Below the pieces are notes generated by a model. It worked only from the letters and a program-made list of their open reading frames with translations. It was not told the DNA's origin and did not search any database. A DNA stretch of 64,000 nucleotides from Imbricaverruca yamaguchii (Eukaryota; Arthropoda; Thecostraca; Neoverrucidae): assembly GCA_034440575.1 (NCBI GenBank), contig JAOTOL010001642.1, forward strand, positions 744,001 to 808,000. The letters are read 5' to 3'. Shown here piece after piece: positions 1 to 12,649 of the stretch (position 1 is its first letter; each line of letters opens with the position of its first letter). Position numbers and translations under genes: made by a program.

Positions 1-443
1 CACAGCACCGCTAATGCGCGCATAATTCAATCAATCAACATTCATTACGGTCTATCAATGCGATTTGGTGGGCGCGTGCGTGACGTGAAGGACGTGACGT
101 GACGTGACGCGAAGAACGCCGGTAAAGCAGCCGGCGCGGGCGCAGCGGCCGGAGCCGACTCACGCCGACGGTGAGCCAGCAGCTGTCTGCTGGCGGTGGT
201 GGTCTGTCGATAGCAGTCCTGCGCGATTTGTGGCCCGGCGCTGCTGGATCCACGCCACCTGGGATCCGGTTCACGTATCCGGCGATCCGAGCCCGGGCGC
301 GGGTGGCGCCGAGATGGACGGCCGGTCTCGAACAGAAGCGATCGCAGATGAACGGTCGGCGCCGACCTTCGGGAGGTGCTATTGTGCGTGCGAGCAAGGC
401 GTGATAGTGGATGTCGGCTGTAGGCAGCGCGACATGGGAGATT
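1..443. other. Unique GC-rich DNA, no gene recognised
   Basis: Non-repetitive GC-rich sequence apart from a short GTGAC-type stutter near 85-112. Several overlapping frames are open on both strands, as expected from base composition, and none has a recognisable domain. Confidence 0.6.
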
Positions 444-497
444 AAAAACGGCACTGACTTCGCTATAAAACGGCACTGACTTCGCTCTAAAACGGCA
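444..497. repeat. 22-bp direct repeat, about 2.4 copies
   Basis: A 22-bp unit beginning AAAACGGCACTGAC occurs twice in full and a third time in part. The copies differ by one base near the junction, so the duplication is recent. Confidence 0.85.
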
Positions 498-2115
498 AAA
501 TGCGATGTGGCCAAGCTACACGATGGAACGGACAGCTAAGAGATAGTATCTCAGTGTTATAAGTGCTCCGGACACCCCGGATGCTCACTGCTTGGCTTAT
601 TCTTATCTAGCGAGCTGCAGAACAGACAAAGTAAATCTAGAGGCGACCAAGTTGGCTCTAAGAAAACACAGCCTTACAATAGAGGTAACCGGGGAAAGCA
701 GATATTTCCCACAAGCTGGTTCGGTCCAGGCGAGAGGGGGACAGCCTTTCCACTTTGAAAATAATAAGACATGCTTCCGCAGGCTCCCCGGAGGAAAACT
801 TGTGCATACAAGAGACTACGATAAGCAACAATAGGCAAATGCCAACGCGTTCAGCACACCCACAACGGGTCGGCATTCCAGCAAGCTTGTCCACAGGAGA
901 TAGCGACTCCGATGTCAGGATGGAGCATGACTTGTCGGAGTTTCCTGATTGCTTCCAATGACGTACAGTTTGGCTAGTTAGGTAGCTACTCCGATCTGTA
1001 GCCGCGAAGGGGTGGACTTTAATATAGCATGTCGTTTCAACGTGCGCGGTGAAAAGCATGTTATCGAAAGTTATGTGGATCTCACTGTTATGGCGTTTGA
1101 ACACCCGAATATCACGCGGCCGAGGGGCGGATATCTGCCCCCCTCCCCTCGTGGTTTGTCCGCGACTGCAGGAAAATAGTGACGATACCGCATTTAAAAT
1201 TGGTACAACTACATACTACCGAGCCGTCGGGCTGAGGTTCCCGACACAACGTTCATATTCATACTCAGTTCATTCACTCATGTCGCTTTCACACAAAGCT
1301 CTTGGAGATATTAGAGCAAAGGAATTAATAAATGCACGTGACCTTCGCAGCAGGAGTCAAGTCTAGTCTGACAGAAAATATATGCATATTCGATTGTCTG
1401 AAATCTTCCAATTTACGATCAGGTAAAACTAAAAAAGTTCGAACACCTAAAGCGCACGGATATTCGGCAATTTGACTTGATAAATTATTACATCATTATC
1501 TTAATTCAGCATTTACCCCATTGAATGTGCGATCAGCCCGATGCTTACTTCACCCAATGTTCATTTGAAGCAATAATCTGCTACTCGATACGAGCCCCGG
1601 TCGTCATCCGTCTGAGTTGACGTTTACCGCACTCCACACCTGGTGTTCAGCATTTTATCGTCCGAACATTTCGTCTGGCTGCCGGCTTAGACGGTGGTCG
1701 CTGACGGTCATGCCCGTACCCAGAGTTTTTTGTGTGTGTGTGTGTGTCCTTTTTTGTGGCCCTACCTCAGAAACTGTCGGGTGGTGGTGACGTCACGTGA
1801 CCGCTCCGTTTGCTGATTGGCTGACAGCGCCACGCCAGGGTCAGCTGGCTCGGCGCGCACACCATCGGGTCCCAAGAGCCGCCGCAGTCGTGTCGCAACC
1901 GCTTATGGAAAGTGGGACGGCAATCGTCCTACACCGACGGCGCCTTTCTCGTGCGATAACGTCTCAATTATGCGCACTGTGCAATTTGTAAGCATGAGCT
2001 TTGCGTATAGCCTAGGAGATATGCGACGTAAAGAAGATAGGTGCCATCGCATCCGCCGTCTCAGTCCTGCTAATGGTTGCTAATGAGTTATTATGCAATG
2101 TTTCTTCTTGGTTCA
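498..2115. other. Unique sequence with a short (GT)n tract
   Basis: Mixed-composition DNA with no recognised gene. It holds a short (GT)n tract at about 1729-1747 between T-runs. Open frames at 592-834 and 1049-1366 (+) and 658-1104 (-) are short, overlap each other and show no family resemblance. Confidence 0.55.
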
Positions 2116-2119
2116 GTCT

Positions 2120-2172
2120 CCCTATCTTGATCTCTCTCTATCTCTTTCTCTCTCCCTCTCTATCTCTCTCTC

Positions 2173-2228
<56 letters not shown>

Positions 2229-2286
2229 GTCTCCCTCTCTCTCTCTTTCTCTCTCTATCTCTCTCTCTCTTTCTCTCACTCTCTCG
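2120..2286. repeat. (CT)n microsatellite, imperfect
   Basis: A pyrimidine tract of CT dinucleotides broken by CCCT, TTTC and CTGT variants. The centre (about 2177-2220) is nearly pure. It creates artefactual Ser/Leu-rich frames on + and Arg/Glu-rich frames on -. Confidence 0.95.
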
Positions 2287-2459
2287 TGCGTACGAGCGCG
2301 CTCTCCCAGGACGAAAGTAGCCGCCGGACCGGCGCCGGTTCACTCGCACACAGCCTTCTGCCACAATGGCGTAACCAGCATTGTCTGCACAGTTTCCAGC
2401 GTCGACACTGACACACTGACCAAGGGTCCCCGCTGCAGCCGGACAATTCATCTCTGGCG

Positions 2460-3212
2460 CGTCCTGGTGGCCACTTGCCACACCACGGAGCCACTGTCAC
2501 TGTCATCTCGTCCTGGTGGCCGCTGGCCACACCGCAGAGCCACTGTTATCTTGTCCTGGTGGCCGCTGGCCACACCGCAGAGCCACTGTCACTGTTATAT
2601 CGTCCTGGTGGCCGCTTGCCACACCACGGAGCCACTTCACTGTCACTGTCATCTCGTCCTAGTGGCCGCTTGCCACGCCGCAGAGCCACTGTCACTGTCA
2701 TATCGTCCTGGTGGCCGCTCGGAGCCACTGTCACTGTCATCTCGTCCTGTGGCCTGGCCACGGAGCCACTGTCACTGTCATCTCGTCCTGGTGGCCGCTT
2801 GCCACACCACGGAGCCACTGTCACTGTCATCTCGTCCTGGTGGCCGCTTGGCCACACCACGGAGCCACTGTCACTGTCATCTCGTCCTGGTGGCCGCTGC
2901 TGGCCACACCACAGAGCCACTGTCACTGTCATCTCGTCCTGTGGCCGCTGGCCACCGTCAACTGTTATATCGTCCTGGTGGCCGCTGGCCACACCGCAGA
3001 GCCACTGTTATCTCGTCCTGGTGGCCGCTGGCCACACCGCAGAGCCACTATCACTGTCATCTCGTCCTGGTGGCCGCTGGCCACACCGCAGAGCCACTGT
3101 CACTGTCATCTCGTCCTGCGCTGGCCACACCGCAGAGCCACTGTCACTGTCATTTCGTCCTGATGGGTGCTGGCCAGACCACGGGGCTGCTGCCACCAGG
3201 CCACGGGGTTGC
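2460..3212. repeat. 49-bp minisatellite, about 14 copies
   Basis: The unit contains GAGCCACTGTCACTGTCATC followed by a CGTCCTGGTGGCCGCT core. Copies alternate between CTTGCC/CACGG and CTGGCC/CGCAG variants. Several are internally deleted (about 2715-2765, 2940-2965, 3115-3125), and the 3' edge decays. The + frames of 257 and 304 codons are by-products of the stop-free unit. Confidence 0.95.
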
Positions 3213-4549
3213 GCTAGTTCAAGGATTCTGTCACGGGTAAAAAGTAGTGATTTCACTAACGAACTCGTGAGTCAGTGGCATGGACGGTTACCATGGCAAC
3301 GCCACAGGTATCGGCCATTCGCCTGGTGGTCTGTTGATGGTGACCGCAGCACAGCGACGGGCTGGGAGTTGATGGGCTTCCTGATGTGACAGAGATATAC
3401 GCGCTGCCCAACCGCCCATAGCGCATTGCTGCAAATTGATTTCTGCGCGCATTTAGCCCGCTCTGCTCGGTGCATTTTCAGGTGGGCGAGGGCCGACAGC
3501 ACGAGACGGCAGGAGGTGGCGAACACTACGAACTGGAGTTGCCTTCAGCTGCAGCGTCGTGATGACGTGACGACGTCGCCTGTGAAGGTGGCTGCAATCG
3601 CCCGATTGGCGGCCATAAAACAGGCTCGAAAGTCGCGCGATAGCACAGTTCCCAGTCGATGAGAGTGAGCGACTGGAAAGTGCACTCGTCTGTGGCCGTC
3701 ACGTCGCACTCTCGACCGAGGCGGTTTCTGACCTGGCGCATCGCAGCGGCGATTTCAGCCGCCGAATGGACACTAAAACGCCGCCGAAGTAGAAATTAAT
3801 CGCGTGGAATGGCGGCGATGGGCCATGGTGCATAATCGAGTGGACTGGCAGGGGGATGCCACCGGCGGCTGTCTGCGGGGTGCTGTTGCGCCGCTGAATG
3901 AACACCTGGAAATCCGTCGTTTCACCTGGTGCCCAGGCGGTAGGTAGACATAACCGCACGCAGCACATTCCTCATCTCCCGCTTTATACCTACACCGGAG
4001 CCGGGCGTATCTCTCCATCTCAAAGCCAGCGCGCATACACGTTCGTGCGCCGGCAATAAATCGCCTCCCGTAATGAATGGGGTCCGTGCCGGGCTTTGAT
4101 CGCGTCGAAACCGACCGACCGGGTCGCCGTAAAACACGCCCGACACACGACCGACGCTGCCGACTGTCGCCGCCAAAGCGGCGGACCCCAATAAAAAGCC
4201 GCGCCGCGCGCGCTGGTTCAACCGCCGTCCGTCGGCGTACATCAAAGCGGCGCGGTCCGCCCCTGGACCGGCGTAATGTATTTATTGCGCCTGGAAACGT
4301 CTGGCGGACAGCGGCCCACAGAGGCATCCCGCGGACACGCCGCGTCGGCCGTTGTTCCGCCCCGTCATCGATCGCGCCCGTGTCAGCGACGCCTCGGGCC
4401 CGACCCGTTATTAAATTTCGGGGGCATGCGATTAGCCGCTGCTTTGTTGTCTAATTTGCGGAGCCCGTGCGCGCGCGACCCGGCAGCGATAATCATTGGG
4501 GGCGTGATAGGGTGCCCTCGGGAGGGTCTCGATGTGCCGGATCCAATTA
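3213..4549. other. Unique GC-rich stretch
   Basis: Non-repetitive sequence, increasingly GC- and CpG-rich after about 4000. A frame of 184 codons on - (3773-4327) overlaps frames of 125 and 134 codons on +. That pattern fits high GC content rather than a gene, and I recognise no domain. Confidence 0.5.
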
Positions 4550-5050
4550 GTGCGCTACCGCCCCGCTGGCGGCCACTGATGATCGTGGTACCGCCTCTCT
4601 GGCGGCCACTGGTGATCGTGGTACCACCCCCCGCTGGTGGCCACTGGTTGTGGTACCGCCCCCCTGGGCGCTCTTGGTGATCGTGGTACCGTCCCTCTGG
4701 TGGCCTCTGGTGATCGTGGTACCGTCCCTCTGGCGGCCTCTGGTGTCGTGGTACCGCCTCTCTGGCGGCCTCTGGTGATCGTGGCACCGCCCTCTGGCGG
4801 CCACTGATGATGGTACCGCCCCTCTGGTGGCCTCTGGTGATGGTGGTACCGCCCTCTGGCGGTCTTGATGATGGTACCGCCCCTCTGGTGGCCACTGGTG
4901 ATCGTGGTACCGCCTCTCTGGTGGCTACTGGTGATGGTGGTACCGCCCCTCCGGTGGCCACTGGTGATGGTGGTACCGCCCCTCTGGTGGCCACTGGTGA
5001 TCGTGGTACCGCCCCTCTGGTGGCTACTGGTGACCGTGGCACGAGCAATC
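4550..5050. repeat. 33-bp minisatellite, about 15 copies
   Basis: The unit reads approximately CTCTGGTGGCCACTGGTGAT plus a CGTGGTACCGCC half containing GGTACC. Because 33 is a multiple of 3, frames persist on both strands (up to 260 codons on -). Copies differ mainly GTGG/GCGG and GATCG/GATGG. One copy near 4634 contains the octamer GCTGGTGG. Confidence 0.95.
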
Positions 5051-5084
5051 GTTCCCACAGGAAAAAAGCGGGATTTATATAGTT

Positions 5085-5345
5085 AGTCCCAAAGTGATGC
5101 ATGACGAGCTGCCCAGTCCCACATAAGACCCGAATGGACCTCATTGGTCCAACGGAAGAGTACATTAGTCCCGCGCAAGGATGGCTTTAGTCCCACATAG
5201 GACCTGGATGGACATCATTGATCCTACATAAAATCACATTAGTCCCACACAATTATGGTTTTAGTCCCATAGAGGACCTCGATGGGCATCATTGGTCTCA
5301 CGAAATGATGGCTTTAGTCCCACAGAAACTACTGGAGTACGTCAT
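5085..5345. repeat. Degenerate repeat of about 70 bp, 3-4 copies
   Basis: TTAGTCCCACA and GGACCTGGATGGACATCATT recur with substitutions at irregular spacing, marking an old, decayed tandem array directly downstream of the 33-bp minisatellite. No coding content is visible. Confidence 0.75.
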
Positions 5346-5650
5346 CAATTCCGCATAATGATGGTACCATGGGCACCATAGATGAATAACATGATAATCG
5401 TTGATCCCGCAGACGGACAGGGTAGAACGATTAATTCCACGGAGGAAAACAGTACCATCAAATGTTAGAAAATGGCCCACGTACAGGCAAACTCCATCGG
5501 TGGTGGCCTCACCGCCGACGACCTGGTGACTCATCTGCCCGTCTCTCATGTGACCCGGCCACGCCCACCAGCCCCATGTCCGGGCTGGCCCCGTCGGATG
5601 GTACTGCTCTAGCGGTAAGCGGCGCGACTCGCTGCTGGCTCTAAACTGGG
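5346..5650. other. Unique spacer
   Basis: Non-repetitive sequence between two arrays. I see no gene, RNA or mobile element in it. Confidence 0.5.
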
Positions 5651-6150
5651 TCCGGCTCCGATATCTGGGGTCCAGGGTCTGTGGTCCGAACTTTGGTTCC
5701 GATATCTGGGGTCCGAGATCCGGGGTCCGAGACCTGGAGTCAGAGATATGTGGCCCGAGAGCTAAAGTCCAAGACCTGGGGTCCTAGATCTGGGGTCCCA
5801 GATCTTGAGTCCCAGATCTTGGGCTCGAAATCTGAGGTCCGAGGCCTGGGGTCCGAGATGTGCGGTCCAAGATCTGGGGTCTGATATCTGGAGTTCAGAA
5901 TCTTGGGTCAGAGATCTGGGGTCCGATATCTGGGGTCCGAGATCTGGGGTCCGAGATCTGGGGTCCGAGATCTGGGGTCCGAGATCTGGGGTCCGAGATC
6001 TGGGGTCCGAGATCTGGGGTCCGAGATCTGGGGTCCGAGATCTGGGGTCCGAGATCTGGGGTCCGAGATCTGGGGTCCGAGATCAAGGGTCCCAGATCTG
6101 GGTTCGAGATCTGGGACCCATGATTTGGGGTCCCAGATCTGGGCCAGGCC
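5651..6150. repeat. 14-bp minisatellite, about 35 copies
   Basis: The unit is GGTCCGAGATCTGG. The core (about 5935-6085) is essentially perfect and the flanks are degenerate. Most units contain AGATCT. A 14-bp unit runs through all three frames every 42 bp, giving a false 14-residue protein repeat on + and another on -. Confidence 0.97.
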
Positions 6151-7358
6151 GACTGGCAGCTGAATGGAGGATGGCTCGACGCAAATGTATCGACGCCGGT
6201 AGCCAGCGCTATCCACCGGAGATGTCGCGGCCTCTCCGGCGCAGACGCGGCTAAACCGGCGCAGACGCAGCTCGCGCGCATTAGCGCCGGATAGGGGAGG
6301 CGGGTCAGTTTTGACAAGAGCAGAATGGTGGACGTCTATGCTATGGAATTTCACCGCCGGCACCCGTCACAGTGGCACTGGAGCCAGGCCCCCATAATAC
6401 CTACATTGAGCAGTGTGGGTCTTTCAGAACGGGAGCACATTGTGAAGAAATAATGTTATTAGAATCCGCATTGAATAGCACCATTGGTGTTCTTTTTCAC
6501 TCAATGGTGAATGAACAACACAAGCCGTCTACAAAGAACTTTCTTTTGCATTGCCAAAGTTAGCCTCATTTGTGTTGTTTTCAGGTTCCCGCCGAGACAA
6601 AGCTTCACCATCAATTTCATGTGGCCTTCATTAGATTAGAAGGCACGCTCATCACCACAGGAGTATGGAAAGGGAGAGAGACAGAGAGCGCAACAAATCA
6701 CCAGCATTAACACGATCCACCATAGCCGTCAACGCAACGGGCTCCACAAAGAACGCTAAACAATGCACTGCCCTCGCGGCTAACAATGGCGTCTGCGGAG
6801 ATGGCGAGCCGCACCATCGAGACGCGAGCGGGGAGCACCGGGTAACCTGATCCCGCATCCTCCAGACGACCCATCTTCCTCCCAGTGTTTACTGGCCGCA
6901 CCACAATGGGGCGGCCGCGTTTTACGTTGCCGCACCTGCTGGCGAAGCAACGTGCTCAACAGTCGACACACGAGCACCAATTGAAACACCGGGCCCGGCA
7001 CAAAAACGTCCGCAATCTCCCGATCGAGTTGATCATCTATCAGGTCGCACCATCAGCCGTCTGAACGCGCGCTGGAAACAAATTGACAAGTCTGTGGTGC
7101 AGCGGTGGCGAGACAAAGCCGAGAACCGGTCATGCACGGAAGCCAGACCTGCTGGAGCTGCCGTCTGTCTAGCCATACCGTCTGCAGGACGCGACATAAT
7201 CCGCTGGAAAGCCAATGAGCCAAATTAATTGACATCATGTATCCGGCTCCGAAGCATAATTCCAGATTTACTAACCAACGGTTCCATGGGTGGCTCTGGT
7301 GAGAGACGACTACCGCTAAGATACGAGGCATCGCTAGACATTGCTGAGGGAGAGAGCG
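6151..7358. other. Unique sequence
   Basis: No recognised genes. Short frames overlap on both strands. A purine-rich AGAGAG stutter lies near 6668-6695. Confidence 0.5.
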
Positions 7359-7866
7359 AGAGCTAGAGAGAGAACAAAGGTGAAAGGGCTAGAGGGGGAG
7401 AGGGGGAAAGGGAGAGAGGGAAGAGGCGAAGAGGGGAGATGGAGATGGAGATGGAGATAGAGATGGAGATGGAGATGGAGATGGTGATGGTGATGGGATG
7501 TGATGGAGAAGGGATGGGTGGGATGGAGTGGGTGGAGATGGAGATGGAGATGGGATGGGTGGGATGGGATGGGATGGGTGGAGATGGGTGGGTGGGATGG
7601 GATGGGATGGGATGGGTGGAATGGTTGGTGTGGTGTGTGGGGGTGGTTGATTGGATTGTTATTGGATGGTGTGATGGATGAGTGGGATGGGATTGGTGGG
7701 GGGATGGAGATGGGATGAGATGGAGATGGAGATGGAGATGGAGATGGAGATGGAGATGGAGATGGAGATGGAGATGGAGATGGAGATGGAGATGGAGATG
7801 GAGATGGAGATGGAGATGGAGATGGAGATGGAAATGAAAATGGAGATGGAGGTGGAGATGAAGGAT
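7340..7866. repeat. (GGAGAT)n / GGATG-rich compound microsatellite
   Basis: A purine-rich lead-in (7340-7435) is followed by GGAGAT hexamers, a middle block of irregular GGGATGGGT repeats (about 7496-7718) and a nearly perfect GATGGA run to about 7830. The frames it opens are composition artefacts. Confidence 0.95.
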
Positions 7867-8504
7867 ATTATGCAGGATGAAACATGCTGCATCACTAGCA
7901 ATTAACAGGCATGCAGTCAACATGTATTCATCATCTTCTCAACGGTCGAACTTCTACACGCTATCCGCCATGCCGTTCAGCTGCAGCACGTTAAGCGGCT
8001 GGCTCGGTATGTGCCTGACGCGCCCACGACGCGCCCTCACCACATCCGCCCATGGGCCGGCGACCATTCAGTGACGTGGATGGCTGTCCGACATCACAAC
8101 AGCCAGCCGCTGTTGGCAATCAATCTAAACCCGGCCAAAAGGGCGGCCGGGTCGTTCAGAATGAGACGTACCATGGTGGCTCGTTATCCGGCACCGGTAA
8201 ATTACGGGCGAGCCTGCCCGGCTGTAATATCCAGCCCCGCGCCGCTGATATACGGCCAATTTGTGCGCGGACCGCTCCACCTGGCCGACTCGTTAGGGTG
8301 CCGTACCCCGCCAGCCACCTCCCTGCTGCAACCGACTCCCTGATCCCCGGCGCTGCGGCAACCGCAGCTGCTCAGTACGCGGCTGGATATCAGTCAGTTA
8401 GTTTTAGGGCGGGCTTTAGGGCGCATCGACCACATTGGTCATGTAGCGCCCATGACACCGGCGACCGCTTTACGGTTTACGGGACACTGGAAGGAGCTCC
8501 ACCG
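7867..8504. other. Unique sequence
   Basis: GC-rich non-repetitive DNA with a 165-codon + frame (8052-8549) that runs into the following repeat. No motif is recognised and I do not call it a gene. Confidence 0.5.
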
Positions 8505-8890
8505 GACAATGGCAGTAGGCCTACTGGACGGTGGTGGCAGCCGAACTGACAGTGGTGGTAAACCTACTGGAAAGTAGTGGCAGTACTGCTGTGGAGCGAT
8601 GGTAGCTGTACTGGGCAATGGCGACAGCTCTACTGCGCAGTGAAAGTTGTTCTACTGGACAGCTGTGGCAGCCCTGCTAGGCGGTAGTGACATCCCTGCT
8701 AGACAGTGGTGACACCCAGACTAGAGAGTGGTTACAGCTCTGCTAGAGAGGGGCTACAGCCCTCCTAAAGAATGGTGGCAGCTATGCTAGACAGCGGTGA
8801 CAGTCCTACTAGAGGGTTACAACTCTACTAGAAAAGGGTGGCAGCCCTGCTAGACAGTGGCGGCAGTCCTGGACACACAATTATGTGGCC
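8505..8890. repeat. Degenerate 22-26-bp repeat
   Basis: CTGCTAGACAGTGGTGACA and relatives recur about 15 times with substitutions and length changes. This looks like the aged edge of the next array, since both share the GACAGTGGTGGCAG motif. Confidence 0.8.
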
Positions 8891-9915
8891 CAGGGCAGGT
8901 AGCAGGGCAGGTGACAGTGATGGCAGTCCTGGTCACACACGACAGTCCTGTTGCCCATCCCAGGTGGTAGGGCAGGTTACAGGGCAGGTGACAGTGGTGG
9001 CAGCCCTGGACCCCAGGGCAGGTGACAGTGGTGGCAGCCCCGGACCCCAGGGCAGGTGACAGGGCAGGTGACAGTGATGGCAGTCCTGGTCACACACGAC
9101 AGTCCTGTTGCCCATCCCAGGTGGTAGGGCAGGTTACAGGGCAGGTGACAGTGGTGGCAGCCCTGGACCCCAGGGCAGGTTACAGGGCAGGTGTCAGGGC
9201 AGGTGACAGTGGTGGCAGCCCTGGACCCCAGAGCAGGTGACAGGGCAGGTGACAGTGGTGGCAGCCCTGGACACACACGACAGTCCTGTTGCCCATCCCA
9301 GGTGGTAGGGCAGGTTACAGGGCAGGTGACAGTGGTGGCAGCCTTGGACCCCAGGACAGGTGACAGGGCAGGTTACAGGGCAGGTGACAGGGCAGGTGAC
9401 AGTGGTGGCAGCCCCGGACCCCAGGGCAGGTGACAGGGCAGGTGACAGTGGTGGCAGCCCTGGAAAAGTGTTGCCTCCCGGTGGAGGGGTGACAGGCAGG
9501 TGACAGGGCAGGTGAGGGCAGGTGGGGTGGCAGCCCTGGACACACACGACAGTCCTGTTGCCCATCCCAGGTGGTAGGGCAGGTTACAGGGCAGGTGACA
9601 GGGCAGGTGACAGTGGTGGCAGCCCTGGACACACACGACAGTCCTGTTGCCCATCCCAGGTGGTAGGGCAGGTTACAGGGCAGGTGACAGGGCAGGTGAC
9701 AGTGGTGGCAGCCCTGGACCCCAGGACAGGTGACAGGGCAGGTGACAGTGGTGGCAGCCCCGGACCCCAGGGCAGGTGACAGGGCAGGTGACAGTGGTGG
9801 CAGCCCTGGACACACACGACAGTCCTGTTGCCCATCCCAGGTGGTAGGGCAGGTGACAGGGCAGGTGACAGTGGTGGCAGCCCCGGACACACACGCCAGC
9901 CTTGTGACCCAGGCC
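8891..9915. repeat. Nested minisatellite with GGGCAGGTGACA core
   Basis: The short unit AGGGCAGGTGAC / AGGGCAGGTTAC plus AGTGGTGGCAGCCCTGGA is embedded in a higher-order repeat. The longer repeat also carries CACACACGACAGTCCTG and a TTGCCCATCCCAGGTGGT block. Copy number of the short unit varies within the long one. All frames within it are by-products. Confidence 0.95.
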
Positions 9916-11221
9916 AGATGGCAGCTACACTCTCCTCAGACGCGCCCCACGCCCCCACGCGAGCATTATCTCTACCGAGCTATGGCAACCAACCAGCATC
10001 AGACGCTTATCTCGGCCGTCTGCTAATTAAACGTGTAATTAGGAGTGTGAGACGCGGCCGGGCACGTGCGTTGTGTAAATTCGGCCGGCCGACCGCCGCG
10101 GCCCGCCACGCCGCCCCTCGCCGTTATGCAGATGCGACAAAAACCGGGCCGGCCGTCGGACTGCCCGGAATCTCGCTGGCACGCCCTGGGTGTCTCGGCG
10201 GCTCAGTACTGACGCGGCACTGGCTCAACACGCTCCACTGGTCGGCCAGTGGCCGCGGATCAGCATCGACGACTCAGTACTGCATCAGTACTAACGCAGT
10301 ACTGACGTAGCACTGACGCAGCGCTGACGTAACACTGACACCCGGCTCAAGTGGCGTTCCGCTGACTACACAGGACAAGAGAGCCTCTCACTCGTCCGGC
10401 TGATTTACATGGCGGAAAGTGATTTAACTTGATAAATCACCAGTGAAATGGTGGCCGTTGATAGCCCAAGGCTAAAATGCATGGGAATCAGTGTGACTAA
10501 ATTGATTTTCACTTGTGCGTCAGATGTGGTTAAAAAGCTTCTAATTCTACTGTCGAAAGTGGAACAAAAAATGTTTAATGATATATATCCTACTTGCATG
10601 CAACTGTATAACACGATTATGCTCTTATGCACCACCCAGCACCACTTCAAAAATACGTGGGCAGTAATTGAAGGCTATTCATGACAGGTATGCTATATTA
10701 GCATGTATTATATCTTGAAAGCACTGATATATATTCCTGCCCGGAGCCGCGACAAGGAAATGTAAACGCGAAACTTCGGACCTCGTGTCTTATCAGCACC
10801 CGGTCTACGTTCAAACGGGCCTCGGTTTTTCAACATTACCTTCGCGGCGAGGGCTGTAGTGTTTTCCTGTGTATACAGCCAAGTGTTGAATCTCGGCATC
10901 TATTTGCATCGGTTTTTCCGTAAGGGTATTATATAAGGCTATATGTTTCTTTAATACATCCATGATTAGGCATATATTTCAACTTGTCTAAGACAGACTA
11001 ATATATGATTTTGACTCAGCAATGTTGAATGAGAATGGCATCATCATATACGCCAATATATAATGCAGCAAACAAATGACATTGAAGATGAGAAAAGCAA
11101 ACAAAAATGACCGCCTACTGGCAAACAAGCTTGAGAAAGGGGCTGAGAGCCCAGGACTAAAAAGTCATCTTGTATATGGAACCAAAAGTTTCAATGCAGC
11201 GCTTAGCAACTATTACATACA

Positions 11222-11222
<1 letters not shown>
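9916..11222. other. Unique sequence with a small 12-bp repeat
   Basis: GC-rich to about 10260, AT-rich after 10400. At 10262-10342 a 12-bp motif resembling GCAGTACTGACG repeats about six times. Frames at 10448-10684 (+) and 10405-10650 (-) face each other; neither has a recognisable domain. Confidence 0.55.
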
Positions 11223-11440
<218 letters not shown>

Positions 11441-12538
11441 TGAGGTGTCGTCCGTGCATCACAAGGTAAGAAATGTGCAGCAGGAGAGGGCAGTAACGCT
11501 GAGCAGGCGCATGTGAAGCACAGGCACTGTGAAGTAAGGTCGCTTGGACTTTTAACCTCGCTCTCGTTCTGTTGCAAGAAATACATTGTTTTATTCCACG
11601 ATTATGACTGCAGTCGTTCATAGTCGTGTGCAACACAGTGATGGCGTATCGCGTAATACACTCATACATTTTGAATGAAATATCTACTCTTTTGTTCATA
11701 TTTTGAAAGCTAACAGCAGCGGGCAAAGAAACCTGAGCAGCTGGCAAGTTGGTTTGCATGATCTGTCTCTACCTGATCAACAGTCACGTGACAAGTTTAT
11801 TTACTGGTGTTTTCGACTCATTTCTCAATGTGGCATGTGTAGGAATGCAGACTACAGGCAGACGAAATTTAGCGAATAACATATAAACATCTAAATTAGG
11901 ATGCAATAAAAGATCTTGCTTCGTGAGGCTTTCCACCTAAATTCCCGAATTTGGACACACTGATGGGAATTTGTGTTTTTTTCTTCAGTCTCCAGAGCCA
12001 ACAAGCATAACCTAACATCATACGCTCGCTTCACTAACTGCATCGTCAAATCTGCATGTCTTGGAGTTTTAGTGTCGTTTGGCCTCCATAAGGCTGTGGC
12101 TTTATGTCTATGCTATGCAGGTCAAAGCGATCAAGTACGGCATCATGTGGGGAAGGTGAAACACACTCTACGTCTTGCCCACTGCCATGTGATTATAGGT
12201 TCACATGTCTGTAAGACCGACATTCGTCTAGGCCTCAATTTAAAGAATTGCTTTAGCGCAGTAACATGGCAATGGTGCAGCTTCTCCTGTTTCACAGTAC
12301 ACATGTCATGCCCTAGCTCCATTATCACGGAAGACCCGTGTGTCCATTATAAAGCTTCACAATCGCCTCTTAAAAATTGATGAACCATACTAGATTCATT
12401 GGCCTATGCTATTTATAGGCCAATGACTAGATTATACTGTTGGCGTTCGAAACGACCAATGACTGAGTACAGACTAGTTGTATTGGCCTACTTGCTGAGC
12501 ATCTCTGTAAAATCGGGATTGCAGGTATTGGTCGAAGT
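11441..12538. other. Unique AT-leaning sequence
   Basis: No repeats of note. A 135-codon frame (11973-12380, +) is the longest; it has no recognisable motif and a 61-codon frame opposes it. I leave it uncalled. Confidence 0.45.
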
Positions 12539-12539
12539 G

Positions 12540-12606
12540 GTGCAGATCACATATCAGATCACAGATCACAGATCAGATCACGGATCACATATCAGATCAC
12601 AGATCG
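12540..12606. repeat. Short CAGATCACAGATCACA-type repeat
   Basis: GATCACA and ATCAGATCAC modules of 8-10 bp are repeated about seven times with slippage-type irregularity. Confidence 0.85.
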
Positions 12607-12649
12607 CGCCTGAGCTGAACGGATGAGCAACAGTTAGACCGTGGCGGTC

